DNA of 45,609 nucleotides from an uncultured Butyrivibrio sp. (GCA_945928575.1 CAMENP010000013.1:1-45609), one strand, 5' to 3'. Counted from the stretch's first letter, positions 1 to 8,966 are shown. The notes: generated by a model not told the origin, from the letters alone. A program made the numbers and translations.

Positions 1-8
1 GCTTGACC
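1..8 (+). rRNA. 23S rRNA, last bases of 3' end (partial)
   Basis: The window opens with GCTTGACC, the usual 3' terminus of clostridial 23S rRNA, which pairs with GGTCAAG at the 23S 5' end. The following spacer, with GTGTGGTTTTGAAGGAAC just before the tRNAs, resembles post-23S spacers of Lachnospiraceae. Only eight bases are visible, so the call rests on this short match plus the tRNA cluster that follows. Confidence 0.4.
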
Positions 9-102
9 AAAGTCAGGTAGAAGAGGAAAAGTTATTAACAGAGTAAGTCTTGATATGAAATATCGTTTTTAGTGTGTGGTTTTGAAGGAACAATAACAAT
101 AT

Positions 103-176
103 GGCCCGATGGCTCAGTTGGTTAGAGCGCCGCCCTGTCACGGCGGAAGTCGTGGGTTCGAGTCCCATTCGGGTCG
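103..176 (+). tRNA. tRNA-Asp (GTC)
   Basis: The acceptor stem GGCCCGA pairs with TCGGGTC, the T arm carries GGTTCGAGTCC, and the anticodon loop CTGTCAC has GTC at 137-139. The 3' CCA is not encoded. It is the first of six tRNAs on one transcript. Confidence 0.97.
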
Positions 177-182
177 CTTATT

Positions 183-255
183 GGGATCTTAGCTCAGCTG
201 GGAGAGCATCTGCCTTACAAGCAGAGGGTCACAGGTTCGAGCCCTGTAGGTCCCA
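183..255 (+). tRNA. tRNA-Val (TAC)
   Basis: The acceptor GGGATCT pairs with AGGTCCC. The anticodon stem TCTGC/GCAGA encloses CTTACAA, with TAC at 216-218. It starts six bases after tRNA-Asp. CCA is not encoded. Confidence 0.97.
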
Positions 256-288
256 TTTTTTAGAACTTACGCCGAGAGGCTTGTATAT

Positions 289-361
289 GCCGACATGGCT
301 CAATTGGCAGAGCAGCTGATTTGTAATCAGCAGGTTATCGGTTCAAGTCCGATTGTCGGCT
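289..361 (+). tRNA. tRNA-Thr (TGT)
   Basis: The acceptor GCCGACA pairs with TGTCGGC. The anticodon stem GCTGA/TCAGC encloses TTTGTAA, with TGT at 322-324. CCA is not encoded. Confidence 0.97.
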
Positions 362-366
362 CTTAT

Positions 367-448
367 GGATGGATTCCCGAGTGGCCAAAGGGGGCAGACT
401 GTAAATCTGTTGCGGAACGCTTCGGTGGTTCGAATCCACCTCCATCCA
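367..448 (+). tRNA. tRNA-Tyr (GTA)
   Basis: The acceptor GGATGGA pairs with TCCATCC. A long class II variable arm (about 411-426) and the anticodon GTA at 401-403 identify tyrosine. CCA is not encoded. Confidence 0.97.
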
Positions 449-496
449 CTTCATAATTTATATTATGATATTACACAGGATAAAGTAAAATATTGA

Positions 497-570
497 CGCG
501 GGGTGGAGCAGTCTGGAAGCTCGTCGGGCTCATAACCCGAAGGTCATAGGTTCAAATCCTGTCCCCGCTA
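497..570 (+). tRNA. initiator tRNA-fMet (CAT)
   Basis: The anticodon is CAT at 531-533. Two initiator hallmarks are visible: an unpaired first acceptor position (C497 opposite T569) and three consecutive G-C pairs (GGG/CCC) at the bottom of the anticodon stem. This separates it from elongator Met and from Ile2. Confidence 0.95.
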
Positions 571-593
571 CTACAAGTTAATACTTGTCAAAT

Positions 594-666
<73 letters not shown>

Positions 667-673
667 CTTTTAT

Positions 674-709
674 TACCTTAAATACCTAAAGTATTTAGGG
701 TATTTTTTT
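674..709 (+). terminator. terminator of the rRNA/tRNA operon
   Basis: A 12-bp stem, TACCTTAAATAC paired with GTATTTAGGGTA (one G-T pair), has the five-base loop CTAAA and is followed by seven T at 703-709. It closes the tRNA transcript. Confidence 0.9.
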
Positions 710-750
710 GTTATAAAGTAAGTTATCCACAATTAAGAGTGATTTTCCAC

Positions 751-778
751 TTGCGTAACGGGATATTTGTGATATTAT
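751..778 (+). promoter_or_regulatory. candidate sigma-A promoter of the nitroreductase gene
   Basis: TTGCGT at 751-756 and TATTAT at 773-778 are separated by 16 bases and lie about 30 bases upstream of the GTG start. The match is moderate. Confidence 0.4.
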
Positions 779-809
779 AAATACAAATTGATGCAAGGAG
801 GTAATAATT

Positions 810-1331
810 GTGAAAGAGACATTGTATGATCTTAAGAATAGAAGAAGCTGCAGGAAATATCTGCCGGAGCAGATTAAGGATAACGAGCTGAATGAGATAC
901 TTGAAGCCGGAACATATGCGCCGACGGGAATGGGTAAGCAATCACCGTATATAGTGGTTGTTCAGGAGCCGGAGCTTGTTAAGAAATTGTCAAAGATGAA
1001 TGCGGCAGTCGCTGGAATGGACGGAGATCCGTTTTACGGAGCACCGACAGTCCTGATTGTTTTTGCAGATAAGGAGAGGCCGACATATCTGTATGACGGA
1101 GTGCTGGTTATGGGTAACCTTCTTAATGCGGCACAGGCGGTAGGTGTGGATTCATGTTATATCTTCAGGGCGAAAGAAGTATTTGAAAGTGCGGAAGGTA
1201 AGGAACTCATGAAGAAATGGGGATTGCCGGAGACATGTGAAGGTATAGGAAATTGCATCCTTGGTTACAGGGATGAAGGCGGAGTCAAAGAAGCCGCACC
1301 GAGGAAAGATAATTATATTATCAGAGCATAA
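810..1331 (+). CDS. nitroreductase family protein
   Basis: This 173-residue protein belongs to the FMN-dependent nitroreductase family, cytosolic flavoproteins that use NAD(P)H to reduce nitro compounds, quinones or similar acceptors. The N-terminus has the family pattern of an RRSCRKY stretch (residues 11-17) that contacts FMN phosphate, then APTGMGKQSP (about 38-47). The C-terminal GIGNCILGY fits the usual substrate and FMN end. The GTG start lies 7 bases after AAGGAGG, which is strong support. The length is typical for the short members. The gene is monocistronic between a terminator-flanked tRNA cluster and its own terminator. The true substrate cannot be told from sequence. Confidence 0.9.
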   Translation: MKETLYDLKNRRSCRKYLPEQIKDNELNEILEAGTYAPTGMGKQSPYIVVVQEPELVKKLSKMNAAVAGMDGDPFYGAPTVLIVFADKERPTYLYDGVLVMGNLLNAAQAVGVDSCYIFRAKEVFESAEGKELMKKWGLPETCEGIGNCILGYRDEGGVKEAAPRKDNYIIRA

Positions 1332-1354
1332 AACAAAATATTTAAGCGTAAAGG

Positions 1355-1387
1355 AGCGCCACTTCGCAATGAAGCGGCGCTTTTTTG
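1355..1387 (+). terminator. terminator after nitroreductase
   Basis: The inverted repeat AGCGCCACTTC / GAAGCGGCGCT (11 positions, one A-C mismatch) has the loop GCAAT and a run of T from 1381. It isolates the nitroreductase gene from the next regulator. Confidence 0.85.
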
Positions 1388-1409
1388 ATTTGAGAATGGA
1401 GGAGTGGCT

Positions 1410-2153
1410 ATGCTTGAAGCTAATCAGTGGATACTTTTAAATGCGTTGACATATAAAATACATAGAATGAAGGATTTTGACGAAATGAGATTATATCTTA
1501 TACAACAGTTAAGATATATGATAGATTTTGATGCTGCGTCATTCTATATCTCCAATCCGGCCAAACCGAGGGAACTGATAAGGCCGGTAGGGTATAATTT
1601 TTCGATGGAAAACATGGAAAGCTACATAAACGGGCTGAAAAAGATAGATTATTCCGAGGGAATGATGTATACGGGAAAAAACATTGCCTACAGAGAGTCA
1701 GACATTTTAAAGGATGAGATCAGGGTGACGACGGAGTATTATAAACAGGTTTATGATGCCAATAATTTTCATTTTTCGCTGCATCTGAACATCTGCTTTG
1801 AGGAGCAGTTTATGGGCGTGGTGTCTTTTTTCAGGGTAAAGGGAAAGCCCGATTTTGAATATGATGATATTTTTGTTCTGGATATGATAAAGGACCATCT
1901 TGCATTCAGGGTTTATGATGAGTACTGCCGGATGAGCAATGGGATTATGAGCGTCAAAGAATGTGCAGAAAAATACAACTTAAGCGCCAGAGAAGAGGAA
2001 GTCCTGGAGGCATTAATGTCGGCAAAAGCGCTTGATGAGATTGCGGATGAACTGGATATTGCGGTTAATACGCTGAAAAAACACATTAACAGCATCTATG
2101 CGAAAACAGGTTTTTTAAGTAGAATGGAATTACATGACCGGGTAATAATATAG
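1410..2153 (+). CDS. LuxR-type transcriptional regulator with N-terminal GAF-like domain
   Basis: This 247-residue protein has a C-terminal LuxR-type helix-turn-helix: the LSAREEEVLEAL stretch, then the recognition region around AVNTLKKHINSIYAKTG. The first 170 residues look like a GAF or autoinducer-type sensor fold (alternating strands such as DAASFYIS and FMGVVSFFRV). No receiver domain or membrane segment is seen. The ATG at 1410 is preferred over the in-frame GTG at 1404 because GGAGG at 1398-1402 is 7 bases from the ATG but overlaps the GTG. It sits directly before the amidohydrolase/ABC operon and its stop codon lies inside a palindrome, so it probably controls that operon. This is inference. 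Confidence 0.85.
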   Translation: MLEANQWILLNALTYKIHRMKDFDEMRLYLIQQLRYMIDFDAASFYISNPAKPRELIRPVGYNFSMENMESYINGLKKIDYSEGMMYTGKNIAYRESDILKDEIRVTTEYYKQVYDANNFHFSLHLNICFEEQFMGVVSFFRVKGKPDFEYDDIFVLDMIKDHLAFRVYDEYCRMSNGIMSVKECAEKYNLSAREEEVLEALMSAKALDEIADELDIAVNTLKKHINSIYAKTGFLSRMELHDRVII

Positions 2154-2166
2154 AACCGGAGTTCTA
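2151..2166. promoter_or_regulatory. candidate operator palindrome for the upstream LuxR-type regulator
   Basis: TAGAAC, four bases, then GTTCTA form a perfect dyad overlapping the regulator's stop codon. The half site AGTTCTAA recurs at 2212-2219, next to the candidate -35 box. The position suggests a binding site. No protein-DNA evidence exists here. Confidence 0.4.
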
Positions 2167-2207
2167 ATAAAGTCGAAAACAGAGAAAAATATAGGCACAG
2201 AATATTA

Positions 2208-2236
2208 TTGAAGTTCTAAAAAGTGGGTGTTAGTAT
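2208..2236 (+). promoter_or_regulatory. candidate promoter of the amidohydrolase/ABC operon
   Basis: TTGAAG (2208-2213) and TAGTAT (2231-2236) are 17 bases apart. The -35 box overlaps the second AGTTCTAA copy, and the weak -10 would fit a promoter needing an activator. Confidence 0.35.
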
Positions 2237-2253
2237 ACAATCCAAGAAATGCA

Positions 2254-2304
2254 AAGGAGCAGAAGTTTTCCAACGAAAATGCGGAAAACGGAAGCTCCTT
2301 TTTT
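2254..2304 (+). terminator. leader hairpin with T run (attenuator-like)
   Basis: AAGGAGC at 2254-2260 pairs with GCTCCTT at 2294-2300, and an inner stem TTTTCC/GGAAAA surrounds an 11-base loop. T runs follow through 2304. It lies between the candidate promoter and the start at 2333, so it is either an attenuator or the terminator of the regulator gene. It also contains an AAGGAG sequence locked in the stem. Confidence 0.55.
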
Positions 2305-2332
2305 CGTACATATAACCAAGGAGGAAAATGCC

Positions 2333-3913
2333 ATGAGAAAGATGCTTATATCGGAAAATGTTTTTGACGGAGAAAAATATATAGGCGCAGCCGGGATTGT
2401 GGTTGAGGACGGCCGGATCACCGGGGTGGTTCCGCATGATACGGATAGCACCGGAATGGAAATCATGGATTTTGGCAAAGTATTACTGATGCCGGGATTT
2501 ATCGATGCACATACGCATTTTTTCTCAGGCGCCGAATCGATGAGCCGGTACATGTGTACGAAAGTAAGAGATGCGAAGTCGGAAAAAGAATGTGTGGAGA
2601 TTATGAAGGATTTTGCAAAGGCAAATCCTGAACTCGAAATCCTTAGGGGAGAGGGATGGTTCATAGGAAACTGGACGGACAGGACAATGCCGGACAAAAG
2701 AAGCCTTGATGAAGCATTCCCGGACAAGCCGGTATATATGAGATGTGCGGACGGGCACAGCTATTGGATCAATTCGGCGGCACTTAAACAGTGCGGAATT
2801 GATGAGAATACAAGACCGGCGAGCGGATATGTCGGAAAGTTTGAAAGCGGTGAGCCAAACGGGATGTTGATAGAACCTGAGGCCTACAAACCGGCGGATG
2901 ACATATATTACAATTTTACCGGAGAAGAGCAGCAGGAAATATATGAGAATTTTTTCAGAATAATGGCAGGCTACGGAATTACAGGACTCGGAGAAATGTT
3001 TGCGGAGGATTACACAAAGCAGACGAAAGCCAGATACGAGTTGATGAAAAAAATGGACGTGGAAGGTAAGGTCAAGGCAAGAATTTATATTTACACCAAG
3101 CTTTTTGATTATACGAATTTTCAAAAGGCAAAGGAGTGGCAGAAGGAATTTAACACGGAGAATGTGAGAATCGGCGGAGTTAAAGGTTTTGTGGACGGGG
3201 TAGCAGAGAACTATACGGCACTGATGTTAAAGCCGTACAGCGACAGACCTGAGACGAGCGGTGATGCAGTTCCGCTAAGAACTTATGAAGAGATTGAAAA
3301 ATCGGTAAGAGCGGCCAATGAAGCCGGACTTCAGGTAAGGCTGCACTGCATAGGAGACGGGGCGGTGAGAATGGCGCTTGATATTTACGAGGAAGCAGGC
3401 TGTATGGACTGCAACACGATAGAACATATTGAGAGTATAGACCCGGAGGACATCAAGCGATTTAAGCAGATAGGAGTCATCCCCTCCATGCAGCCGGAGC
3501 ATCTGGTGCTTGATAATAATAACAAAATAATAAGAATCGGAGAAGACAGAGTGCGGTACGAATGGCCGCTTAAGACAATGTACGAAGCGACGGAAAGACT
3601 TGCGATAGGAACGGATTTTCCGGTGGTCGGAATAGACCCGTTCAGGACGATATATTCGGCGGTCACAAGATGTGACCATGAAGGAAAGCCGACAGGCTGC
3701 AACCCGGATGAGAAACTTACGATGGAGCAGGTGCTTACCGGTTATACCAAGAATGCGGCGGCCGCTTATAACAGTAAGACAACAGGAATGTTGAAAGCTG
3801 GGATGTCGGCAGACATTATAGCGATAGACAGAAATCTTTTTGATATAGAACCGGAGGAAATTCTTAAAAGCAAAGTAATTTTTACAATGTTTGAAGGAAA
3901 GCAGATTTACTAA
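2333..3913 (+). CDS. amidohydrolase 3 family metal-dependent hydrolase (YtcJ/AepA-like), copy 1
   Basis: This 526-residue cytosolic enzyme belongs to the amidohydrolase superfamily (TIM barrel with metal centre). Visible metal-ligand motifs are H60-T-H62 in GFIDAHTHF, H338 in HCIGDGA, H365 in NTIEHIE and D428 in GTDFPV. The C-terminal small beta domain (SADIIAIDRNLF) is typical. An in-frame upstream ATG at 2249 lies inside the leader hairpin and is rejected; AAGGAGG at 2318-2324 fits the ATG at 2333. It is followed 14 bases later by a second enzyme of the same family and then a peptide-type importer. Relatives hydrolyse diverse N-acyl, formamide or cyclic amide compounds, so the substrate is unknown. 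Confidence 0.88.
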   Translation: MRKMLISENVFDGEKYIGAAGIVVEDGRITGVVPHDTDSTGMEIMDFGKVLLMPGFIDAHTHFFSGAESMSRYMCTKVRDAKSEKECVEIMKDFAKANPELEILRGEGWFIGNWTDRTMPDKRSLDEAFPDKPVYMRCADGHSYWINSAALKQCGIDENTRPASGYVGKFESGEPNGMLIEPEAYKPADDIYYNFTGEEQQEIYENFFRIMAGYGITGLGEMFAEDYTKQTKARYELMKKMDVEGKVKARIYIYTKLFDYTNFQKAKEWQKEFNTENVRIGGVKGFVDGVAENYTALMLKPYSDRPETSGDAVPLRTYEEIEKSVRAANEAGLQVRLHCIGDGAVRMALDIYEEAGCMDCNTIEHIESIDPEDIKRFKQIGVIPSMQPEHLVLDNNNKIIRIGEDRVRYEWPLKTMYEATERLAIGTDFPVVGIDPFRTIYSAVTRCDHEGKPTGCNPDEKLTMEQVLTGYTKNAAAAYNSKTTGMLKAGMSADIIAIDRNLFDIEPEEILKSKVIFTMFEGKQIY

Positions 3914-3927
3914 AGGAGGACAAAGCA

Positions 3928-5490
3928 ATGAGATGTAAAACACTTTATGAAAATGGCAGAATTTACACCATGGACGAGGAAACGCCTTATGCTGAATGTG
4001 TGGCCGTTGATGAAGGCAGGATTGTCGCAATCGGATGCGGCAAAGCACCGCAGACCATAGAGGCATGCAGGGTGGTTGACCTGGAAGGAATGACAATGTT
4101 ACCGGGACTTTTTGACAGCCATATGCACGGAACACCGACCGGCGCATCACTCAGTGATGTTGACCTTACCAACGCGGCGAGCATTAAGGATGTACTTGAT
4201 CTGATTGAAGAGGCGGCAGCAGCTAAAAATGATGATTCGTGGATAACATGCTCATGCCTGGACTCTTCAAAACTTATTGAAAAAAGAGCACCGCTTTGTA
4301 CGGAAATAGATGCAGTATCAGGAAAACATCCGGTATACATAAAAAATATGACATTGCATGGATGTACGATAAATACTAAGGCGATGGATTTAATCAAAGT
4401 ACCGGATAATCTTAAAGGGATAGTGACAGATGATAATGGCGAACGCACCGGTGAATTTTCATCAGATGACAGTGCTAACTATATAGCAAATACCATTAAT
4501 GACATGACGCCGGATTCACAAGTAAGAAAATATATAAGGGACTGTGCCGACTGGTGCGCATCAAAGGGATGCACGACCATTTCCGGACTTGATGGCGGAC
4601 TTTTTGATAAGACAGACAGGGATTTCTACATGTGGATGAATATGGAAAAAGACCTGCCGATACATGTGGAACATTTTTTCCAGACATTGAATGTGGAACA
4701 TGCCAGGGCACTCGGACTTCCGAGAGTTGGCGGATGTATATGTCTTGACGGGGCAGGTTTTGAAGGAACGATGGCTACACGGGAACCATATAATGACGGC
4801 CCGTTCCCAACCGGCGTCCTTTATTACACAGATGAAGAAATCTACAATTTTATGTGGAATGCCAATAAACATGGCATGCAATTTGGAATACATGCTCTCG
4901 GTGACAGAGCAATTGACCAGTATCTGAGATGTTATGAGAGAGTTTACAAGGAACTCGGACTTGAAGGAAATCCGCTTCATAACAGAATTGAGCATTTTAC
5001 GATGGTTCACCCGGAACACATTGAGAAGGCAGTCAAAATGGGACTGATACTTTCAATGCAGCCGAGGTTTACATATAAATGGGATAATCCGGCAACGGAG
5101 GAAGGACATGCATATGAGTCCATGATGCCGCGTGAACTTGTGGACTGGATAGAACCATACACAAAAATACTTGAAGCAGGCGGAACAATTGCAGGAGGTT
5201 CGGACAGCCCGGTTACACCGGTAGATCCGGTATTCGGTATTTACGCACTTTGTAATATGCCTAATGAGACCAAGAGAGTGTCTGTTACCGATGCAATTAA
5301 AGCATTCACAATTAACGGTGCAATCGCTAACTTCAAAGAGGATGAAAAGGGTTCAATTACAGTTGGCAAAAATGCAGATTTTACGGTGCTTGACAGGGAT
5401 CCGTATGAGGAACCGGAAGCAATCTGTGATTTCAAAGTAATGAAGACAATTGTATGCGACAGACTTGTGTACAGCGGAAAGGAGAAATGA
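3928..5490 (+). CDS. amidohydrolase 3 family metal-dependent hydrolase (YtcJ/AepA-like), copy 2
   Basis: This 520-residue paralogue of the preceding enzyme has the same motif order: H65-M-H67 in GLFDSHMHG, H322 in GIHALGDRA, H356 in NRIEHF and D426 in GGSDSPV. AAAGGAGG ends about 8 bases before the ATG. The two copies differ substantially across their length, so they probably act on related but different substrates or on successive steps. The stop codon abuts the lipoprotein gene downstream, which indicates one transcript. Acting in the cytosol on compounds brought in by the adjacent importer is a reasonable inference. Confidence 0.88.
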   Translation: MRCKTLYENGRIYTMDEETPYAECVAVDEGRIVAIGCGKAPQTIEACRVVDLEGMTMLPGLFDSHMHGTPTGASLSDVDLTNAASIKDVLDLIEEAAAAKNDDSWITCSCLDSSKLIEKRAPLCTEIDAVSGKHPVYIKNMTLHGCTINTKAMDLIKVPDNLKGIVTDDNGERTGEFSSDDSANYIANTINDMTPDSQVRKYIRDCADWCASKGCTTISGLDGGLFDKTDRDFYMWMNMEKDLPIHVEHFFQTLNVEHARALGLPRVGGCICLDGAGFEGTMATREPYNDGPFPTGVLYYTDEEIYNFMWNANKHGMQFGIHALGDRAIDQYLRCYERVYKELGLEGNPLHNRIEHFTMVHPEHIEKAVKMGLILSMQPRFTYKWDNPATEEGHAYESMMPRELVDWIEPYTKILEAGGTIAGGSDSPVTPVDPVFGIYALCNMPNETKRVSVTDAIKAFTINGAIANFKEDEKGSITVGKNADFTVLDRDPYEEPEAICDFKVMKTIVCDRLVYSGKEK

Positions 5491-5492
5491 CT

Positions 5493-7067
5493 ATGAGAAA
5501 AAGAATTTTAGCAGTAATACTTTGTGCGGTGATGATTTTATCAATGACAGCATGCGGTAAATCAGGTGGAACGAGCAATGGAGGATCATCTTCATACAAA
5601 GATGAAATACACATTGCATATAATGCCGAACCGGAGACCTTTGACCCGGTACACGGAACAGCAATGGCAACAAGGACAATTACGAAAAACATCTATGAGG
5701 GACTCCTCGAAATGGATGCGGATTATAACGTAAAATGTCAGCTTGCAGAGAAATACGAGACAAATGATGATGCGACTGAATATACATTTTATCTCAGAAA
5801 AGGAGTTAAATTCCATAACGGCAAAGAGATGACGGCGGATGATGTAGTTGCATCACTTAACTATTATGCTGATTTTAAATCGTCGGTAACTTATTTTGCA
5901 ACGGGATCGAGATTTGAAAAGGTAGATGATTATACCGTTAAAATCAAATTTGATGAACCTAGCGCAATGTTTCCATATTATCTGGTCAACCAGACCGGAT
6001 TTGCGGCAATCATGCCTAAGGAAGTAATAGATTCGGCTACCGAGGCAGGTGTAACGGAATTTATCGGAACGGGTCCATATAAATATGACAGTTATGTATC
6101 AGGTGAATATTTTAAACTTGTAAAATATGATGATTATGTAGGACCTGGCTATGAATGTAACGGAGGAGATGCCGGAGACAGAATAGCAGAGACAAAGACA
6201 GTTTATTTTGATTTTGTAACAGATCCAATGACAAGACTCGCAGGTGTTAACACCGGTGAATATGATATTGCAACAAACATTTCATATGACAACCTTGCAG
6301 AGGTCGATGCATACGGACTCCAGAAATATGCGGATTGGTCTATGAACGGATGTCTTTTCATGAATCAGAGCCATGGCATCTTTATGGACGAGAATTTGAG
6401 AAAGGCTGTAAGACTTGTGATAGATCCTGAAGAAATGATGGCAGCGGCAATCCCTGACAGCACATTCTACAGTATTACAGGAAGTTTTGCAGGTAAAAAT
6501 ATGCCGGCCTGGTATGTTGAGGATGCAGAACAGTACATCGGAATCAAAGATGTTGATGCAGCCAAGAAACTTGTAGAAGATTCAGACTATGACGGCTCGA
6601 CAGTTAAGCTTATAACCACAAGTGCTTACCCTGATATGGTAGCAATGACGATGGTTCTCCAGCAGGAACTTAAAAGCATCGGACTTAATGTTGAAGTAGA
6701 GACCTATGACTGGGCAACAACACTTCAGAAACTTTGGAATTATGAACCGGTTAATGAGAATTATGACATATATATTATGTGTTATCCATATGAAGCAGCA
6801 CCGACATCTTCATCAATTCTTACTTTAATATATTCTATCGCATATGCGGATTTGAATCTTATAAGTGAGCCGATGGCAAAGATGGAATCCACGACGGATG
6901 AAAATGAGAGATTTGAGTGCTGGAAAGAAATCCAGGATATCTTATACAAAAACGAAATGGTTATAAAGTTCTATGATGAAGCATCTGTAACGATTTCGAC
7001 AACAAAAGTAGAGAATCTTAATAACTTTTCAGGCCCACTCTGCTGGGGCGTAAAGGCAGCAGAGTAA
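5493..7067 (+). CDS. ABC transporter substrate-binding lipoprotein (SBP family 5, peptide/Opp type)
   Basis: This 524-residue lipoprotein has a basic hydrophobic signal and the lipobox SMTAC with the lipidated Cys at residue 21, followed by a Gly/Ser linker. The mature part has the family 5 signature near the start (AYNAEPETFDPVHGTA, then YEGLLEMD) and GVKFHNGKEMTADDVVASL. The start at 5493 is chosen because AAAGGAG at 5478-5484 is 8 bases away; the in-frame ATG at 5487 is too close. Family 5 proteins bind oligopeptides, dipeptides, nickel or opines. Placement after two amidohydrolases suggests an amide or peptide-like ligand. The 57-base gap after it holds GC-rich short inverted repeats that could lower expression of the permeases. 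Confidence 0.92.
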   Translation: MRKRILAVILCAVMILSMTACGKSGGTSNGGSSSYKDEIHIAYNAEPETFDPVHGTAMATRTITKNIYEGLLEMDADYNVKCQLAEKYETNDDATEYTFYLRKGVKFHNGKEMTADDVVASLNYYADFKSSVTYFATGSRFEKVDDYTVKIKFDEPSAMFPYYLVNQTGFAAIMPKEVIDSATEAGVTEFIGTGPYKYDSYVSGEYFKLVKYDDYVGPGYECNGGDAGDRIAETKTVYFDFVTDPMTRLAGVNTGEYDIATNISYDNLAEVDAYGLQKYADWSMNGCLFMNQSHGIFMDENLRKAVRLVIDPEEMMAAAIPDSTFYSITGSFAGKNMPAWYVEDAEQYIGIKDVDAAKKLVEDSDYDGSTVKLITTSAYPDMVAMTMVLQQELKSIGLNVEVETYDWATTLQKLWNYEPVNENYDIYIMCYPYEAAPTSSSILTLIYSIAYADLNLISEPMAKMESTTDENERFECWKEIQDILYKNEMVIKFYDEASVTISTTKVENLNNFSGPLCWGVKAAE

Positions 7068-7124
7068 TATATAATAACTCCCCCAGGCGTTACGCGTGCT
7101 GCGGCGGATATGTGAGGTGATTTT

Positions 7125-8078
7125 ATGGCAAAGTATATGGGAAAAAGATTCCTGTTTACAATATTAACACTTATATTGGTAACAATTTTCCTGTTTCTTC
7201 TGACTCACGTTTCGGGTGCCGATCCTGCCAAGATCATGCTTGGTACAAACGCAACGCCTGAGGCAGTTGAAGCAATGAGAGCCAAGTTGGGATTAGACAG
7301 ACCGTGGTATGTGCAGTATTTCAGCTGGATAAGCGATTTACTGCACGGAGACCTCGGAACCTCTTATTACAGGGACGAGAAAGTTTCGGATCTGTTGGTA
7401 AAATACTTTAAACCGACACTTGCACTTGCGATTTATTCGGAGCTGATAGCTATAATTATCGGCGTTCCGATGGGAATTATGCAGGCGAAGAACAAGGGCA
7501 AGGCGTCAAGTGTTATAATATCAACTATTACACTTATCGGACTTTCGATTCCGGGATTTTTACTTGGATTGTTTTTGATGTTTTTCTTTAGTGTCAAGAT
7601 TAAAATTTTCCCGGTATCGGGATATAAGGCAATCACCGAAGGATTCGGAGAGCATATTAAATCACTGGTGCTGCCGTCACTGGCACTGGGACTTTCGCAG
7701 GCGGCTCTTATCACGAGAACCACGAATTCGGCAATGCTTGAAGTGCTCAATTCCGAATATATCAAAACGGCGAGGGCCAAGGGTGTTAATGAGAAAACAA
7801 TTCTCTGGAAACACGCATTAAGGAATGCAATGATACCGATCATAACCGTCTGCGGTCAGAGTTTTGCGGTACTTTTTGGCGGAGCGGTTGTAATTGAAAC
7901 TATTTTTAACATATCCGGACTCGGAACACTTGTATACAATTCCATCAGTAACCGTGATTATTCCATCATTCAGGGCGCGGTTCTTGTGATCGCACTTGTG
8001 TATGTGGTAATCAACCTGTTGGTGGATGTGCTGTACGGAATTGAAGACCCGCGTATCCGTGTCGGCGGTAAGAAGTAA
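7125..8078 (+). CDS. ABC transporter permease, DppB/OppB type
   Basis: This 317-residue integral membrane protein has one N-terminal helix (about residues 9-28), an outside loop with GLDRPWYVQYFSWI and GDLGTSYY, and then the BPD_transp_1 helices. The EAA loop that contacts the ATPases is seen as YIKTARAKGV followed by HALRNAMIPI. These are features of the DppB/OppB subunit. It pairs with the next gene to form the transmembrane channel of the importer. Confidence 0.94.
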   Translation: MAKYMGKRFLFTILTLILVTIFLFLLTHVSGADPAKIMLGTNATPEAVEAMRAKLGLDRPWYVQYFSWISDLLHGDLGTSYYRDEKVSDLLVKYFKPTLALAIYSELIAIIIGVPMGIMQAKNKGKASSVIISTITLIGLSIPGFLLGLFLMFFFSVKIKIFPVSGYKAITEGFGEHIKSLVLPSLALGLSQAALITRTTNSAMLEVLNSEYIKTARAKGVNEKTILWKHALRNAMIPIITVCGQSFAVLFGGAVVIETIFNISGLGTLVYNSISNRDYSIIQGAVLVIALVYVVINLLVDVLYGIEDPRIRVGGKK

Positions 8079-8093
8079 CGAGGAGGCATTGCG

Positions 8094-8951
8094 ATGAAAA
8101 ATAAGATTACAAAGGAACACAGTCATAAATATCTTGTATTCAAGAAACTCTGTTCCAATAAATTATTGCTTATATTTGGAATATTGACAATTGTAATTGT
8201 CATTGCAGGAATCCTTGCACCGGTAGTGTCACCGTACAGTCCGTATGATATGCAGACATCATTAAGGCTTAAAGCGCCGAGCGCAGCTCACTGGTTCGGA
8301 ACAGATACATACGGAAGGGACGTTCTCACAAGAATTCTTTACGGAATCAGGATGTCACTTGTGGTCGGTATTCTTACAGCTGTTATATCTACAGTAATAG
8401 GAATTATATTGGGACTGCTCGCAGGATATTTTAATTTTCTTGACACGATAATTATGAGAATAAGCGAAGCAATGTCCACAATTCCGGTATTTCTCATGGC
8501 GATAACGCTTATGACGATACTCGGTATCAGCACCAAAAACGTAATAATCAGCATGTCAATAGTATACATTCCGCTTGTGGTTACCGTAACGCGAGGCGTT
8601 GCACTGCAGGTACGCGAGCAGACATATATAGAGGCAATAAGAAGCATCGGAGCAAAGTGGCCGAGAATACTTTTCCGCCACATGATGCCGAATGTTTTAT
8701 CACCTGTCATTGTGCAGGCAACATATATTTTCGCAAGTTCAATGCTTGTCGAGGCGGCGCTTAGTTTCCTCTCCTGCGGTATTCCGCTTCCGGCGCCAAG
8801 CCTTGGTAATATTCTCAGTGAGGCGAGAACAGTCATTTTTTCATCATGGTGGCTGGTAACATTTCCGGGAATCTGCCTCATCATAGTGATTCTCGGTATC
8901 AATATTTTAGGCGATGCGTTAAGAGATCTTATGGATCCGCTGTCTAATTAA
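8094..8951 (+). CDS. ABC transporter permease, DppC/OppC type
   Basis: This 285-residue permease has the DppC/OppC N-terminal signature: one helix followed by the outside motif APSAAHWFGTDTYGRDVLTR. The EAA loop appears as YIEAIRSIGAKWPRILFRH. The stop of the DppB-like gene lies 15 bases upstream, and GAGGAGG precedes the ATG. It is the second half of the membrane channel. Confidence 0.94.
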   Translation: MKNKITKEHSHKYLVFKKLCSNKLLLIFGILTIVIVIAGILAPVVSPYSPYDMQTSLRLKAPSAAHWFGTDTYGRDVLTRILYGIRMSLVVGILTAVISTVIGIILGLLAGYFNFLDTIIMRISEAMSTIPVFLMAITLMTILGISTKNVIISMSIVYIPLVVTVTRGVALQVREQTYIEAIRSIGAKWPRILFRHMMPNVLSPVIVQATYIFASSMLVEAALSFLSCGIPLPAPSLGNILSEARTVIFSSWWLVTFPGICLIIVILGINILGDALRDLMDPLSN

Positions 8952-8966
8952 TCGGAGGTGAAAATT

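Noticed and set aside
101-319. 72-residue open frame on the plus strand
   Set aside because: It runs through tRNA-Asp and tRNA-Val and is an artefact of tRNA sequence.
2249-2332. N-terminal extension of the first amidohydrolase from ATG 2249
   Set aside because: It lies in the leader hairpin and lacks a ribosome site; AAGGAGG fits ATG 2333 and the protein then starts like its family.
7068-7124. Terminator between the lipoprotein and permease genes
   Set aside because: Short GC-rich repeats are present, but there is no T run, so at most it is a processing or attenuation site.
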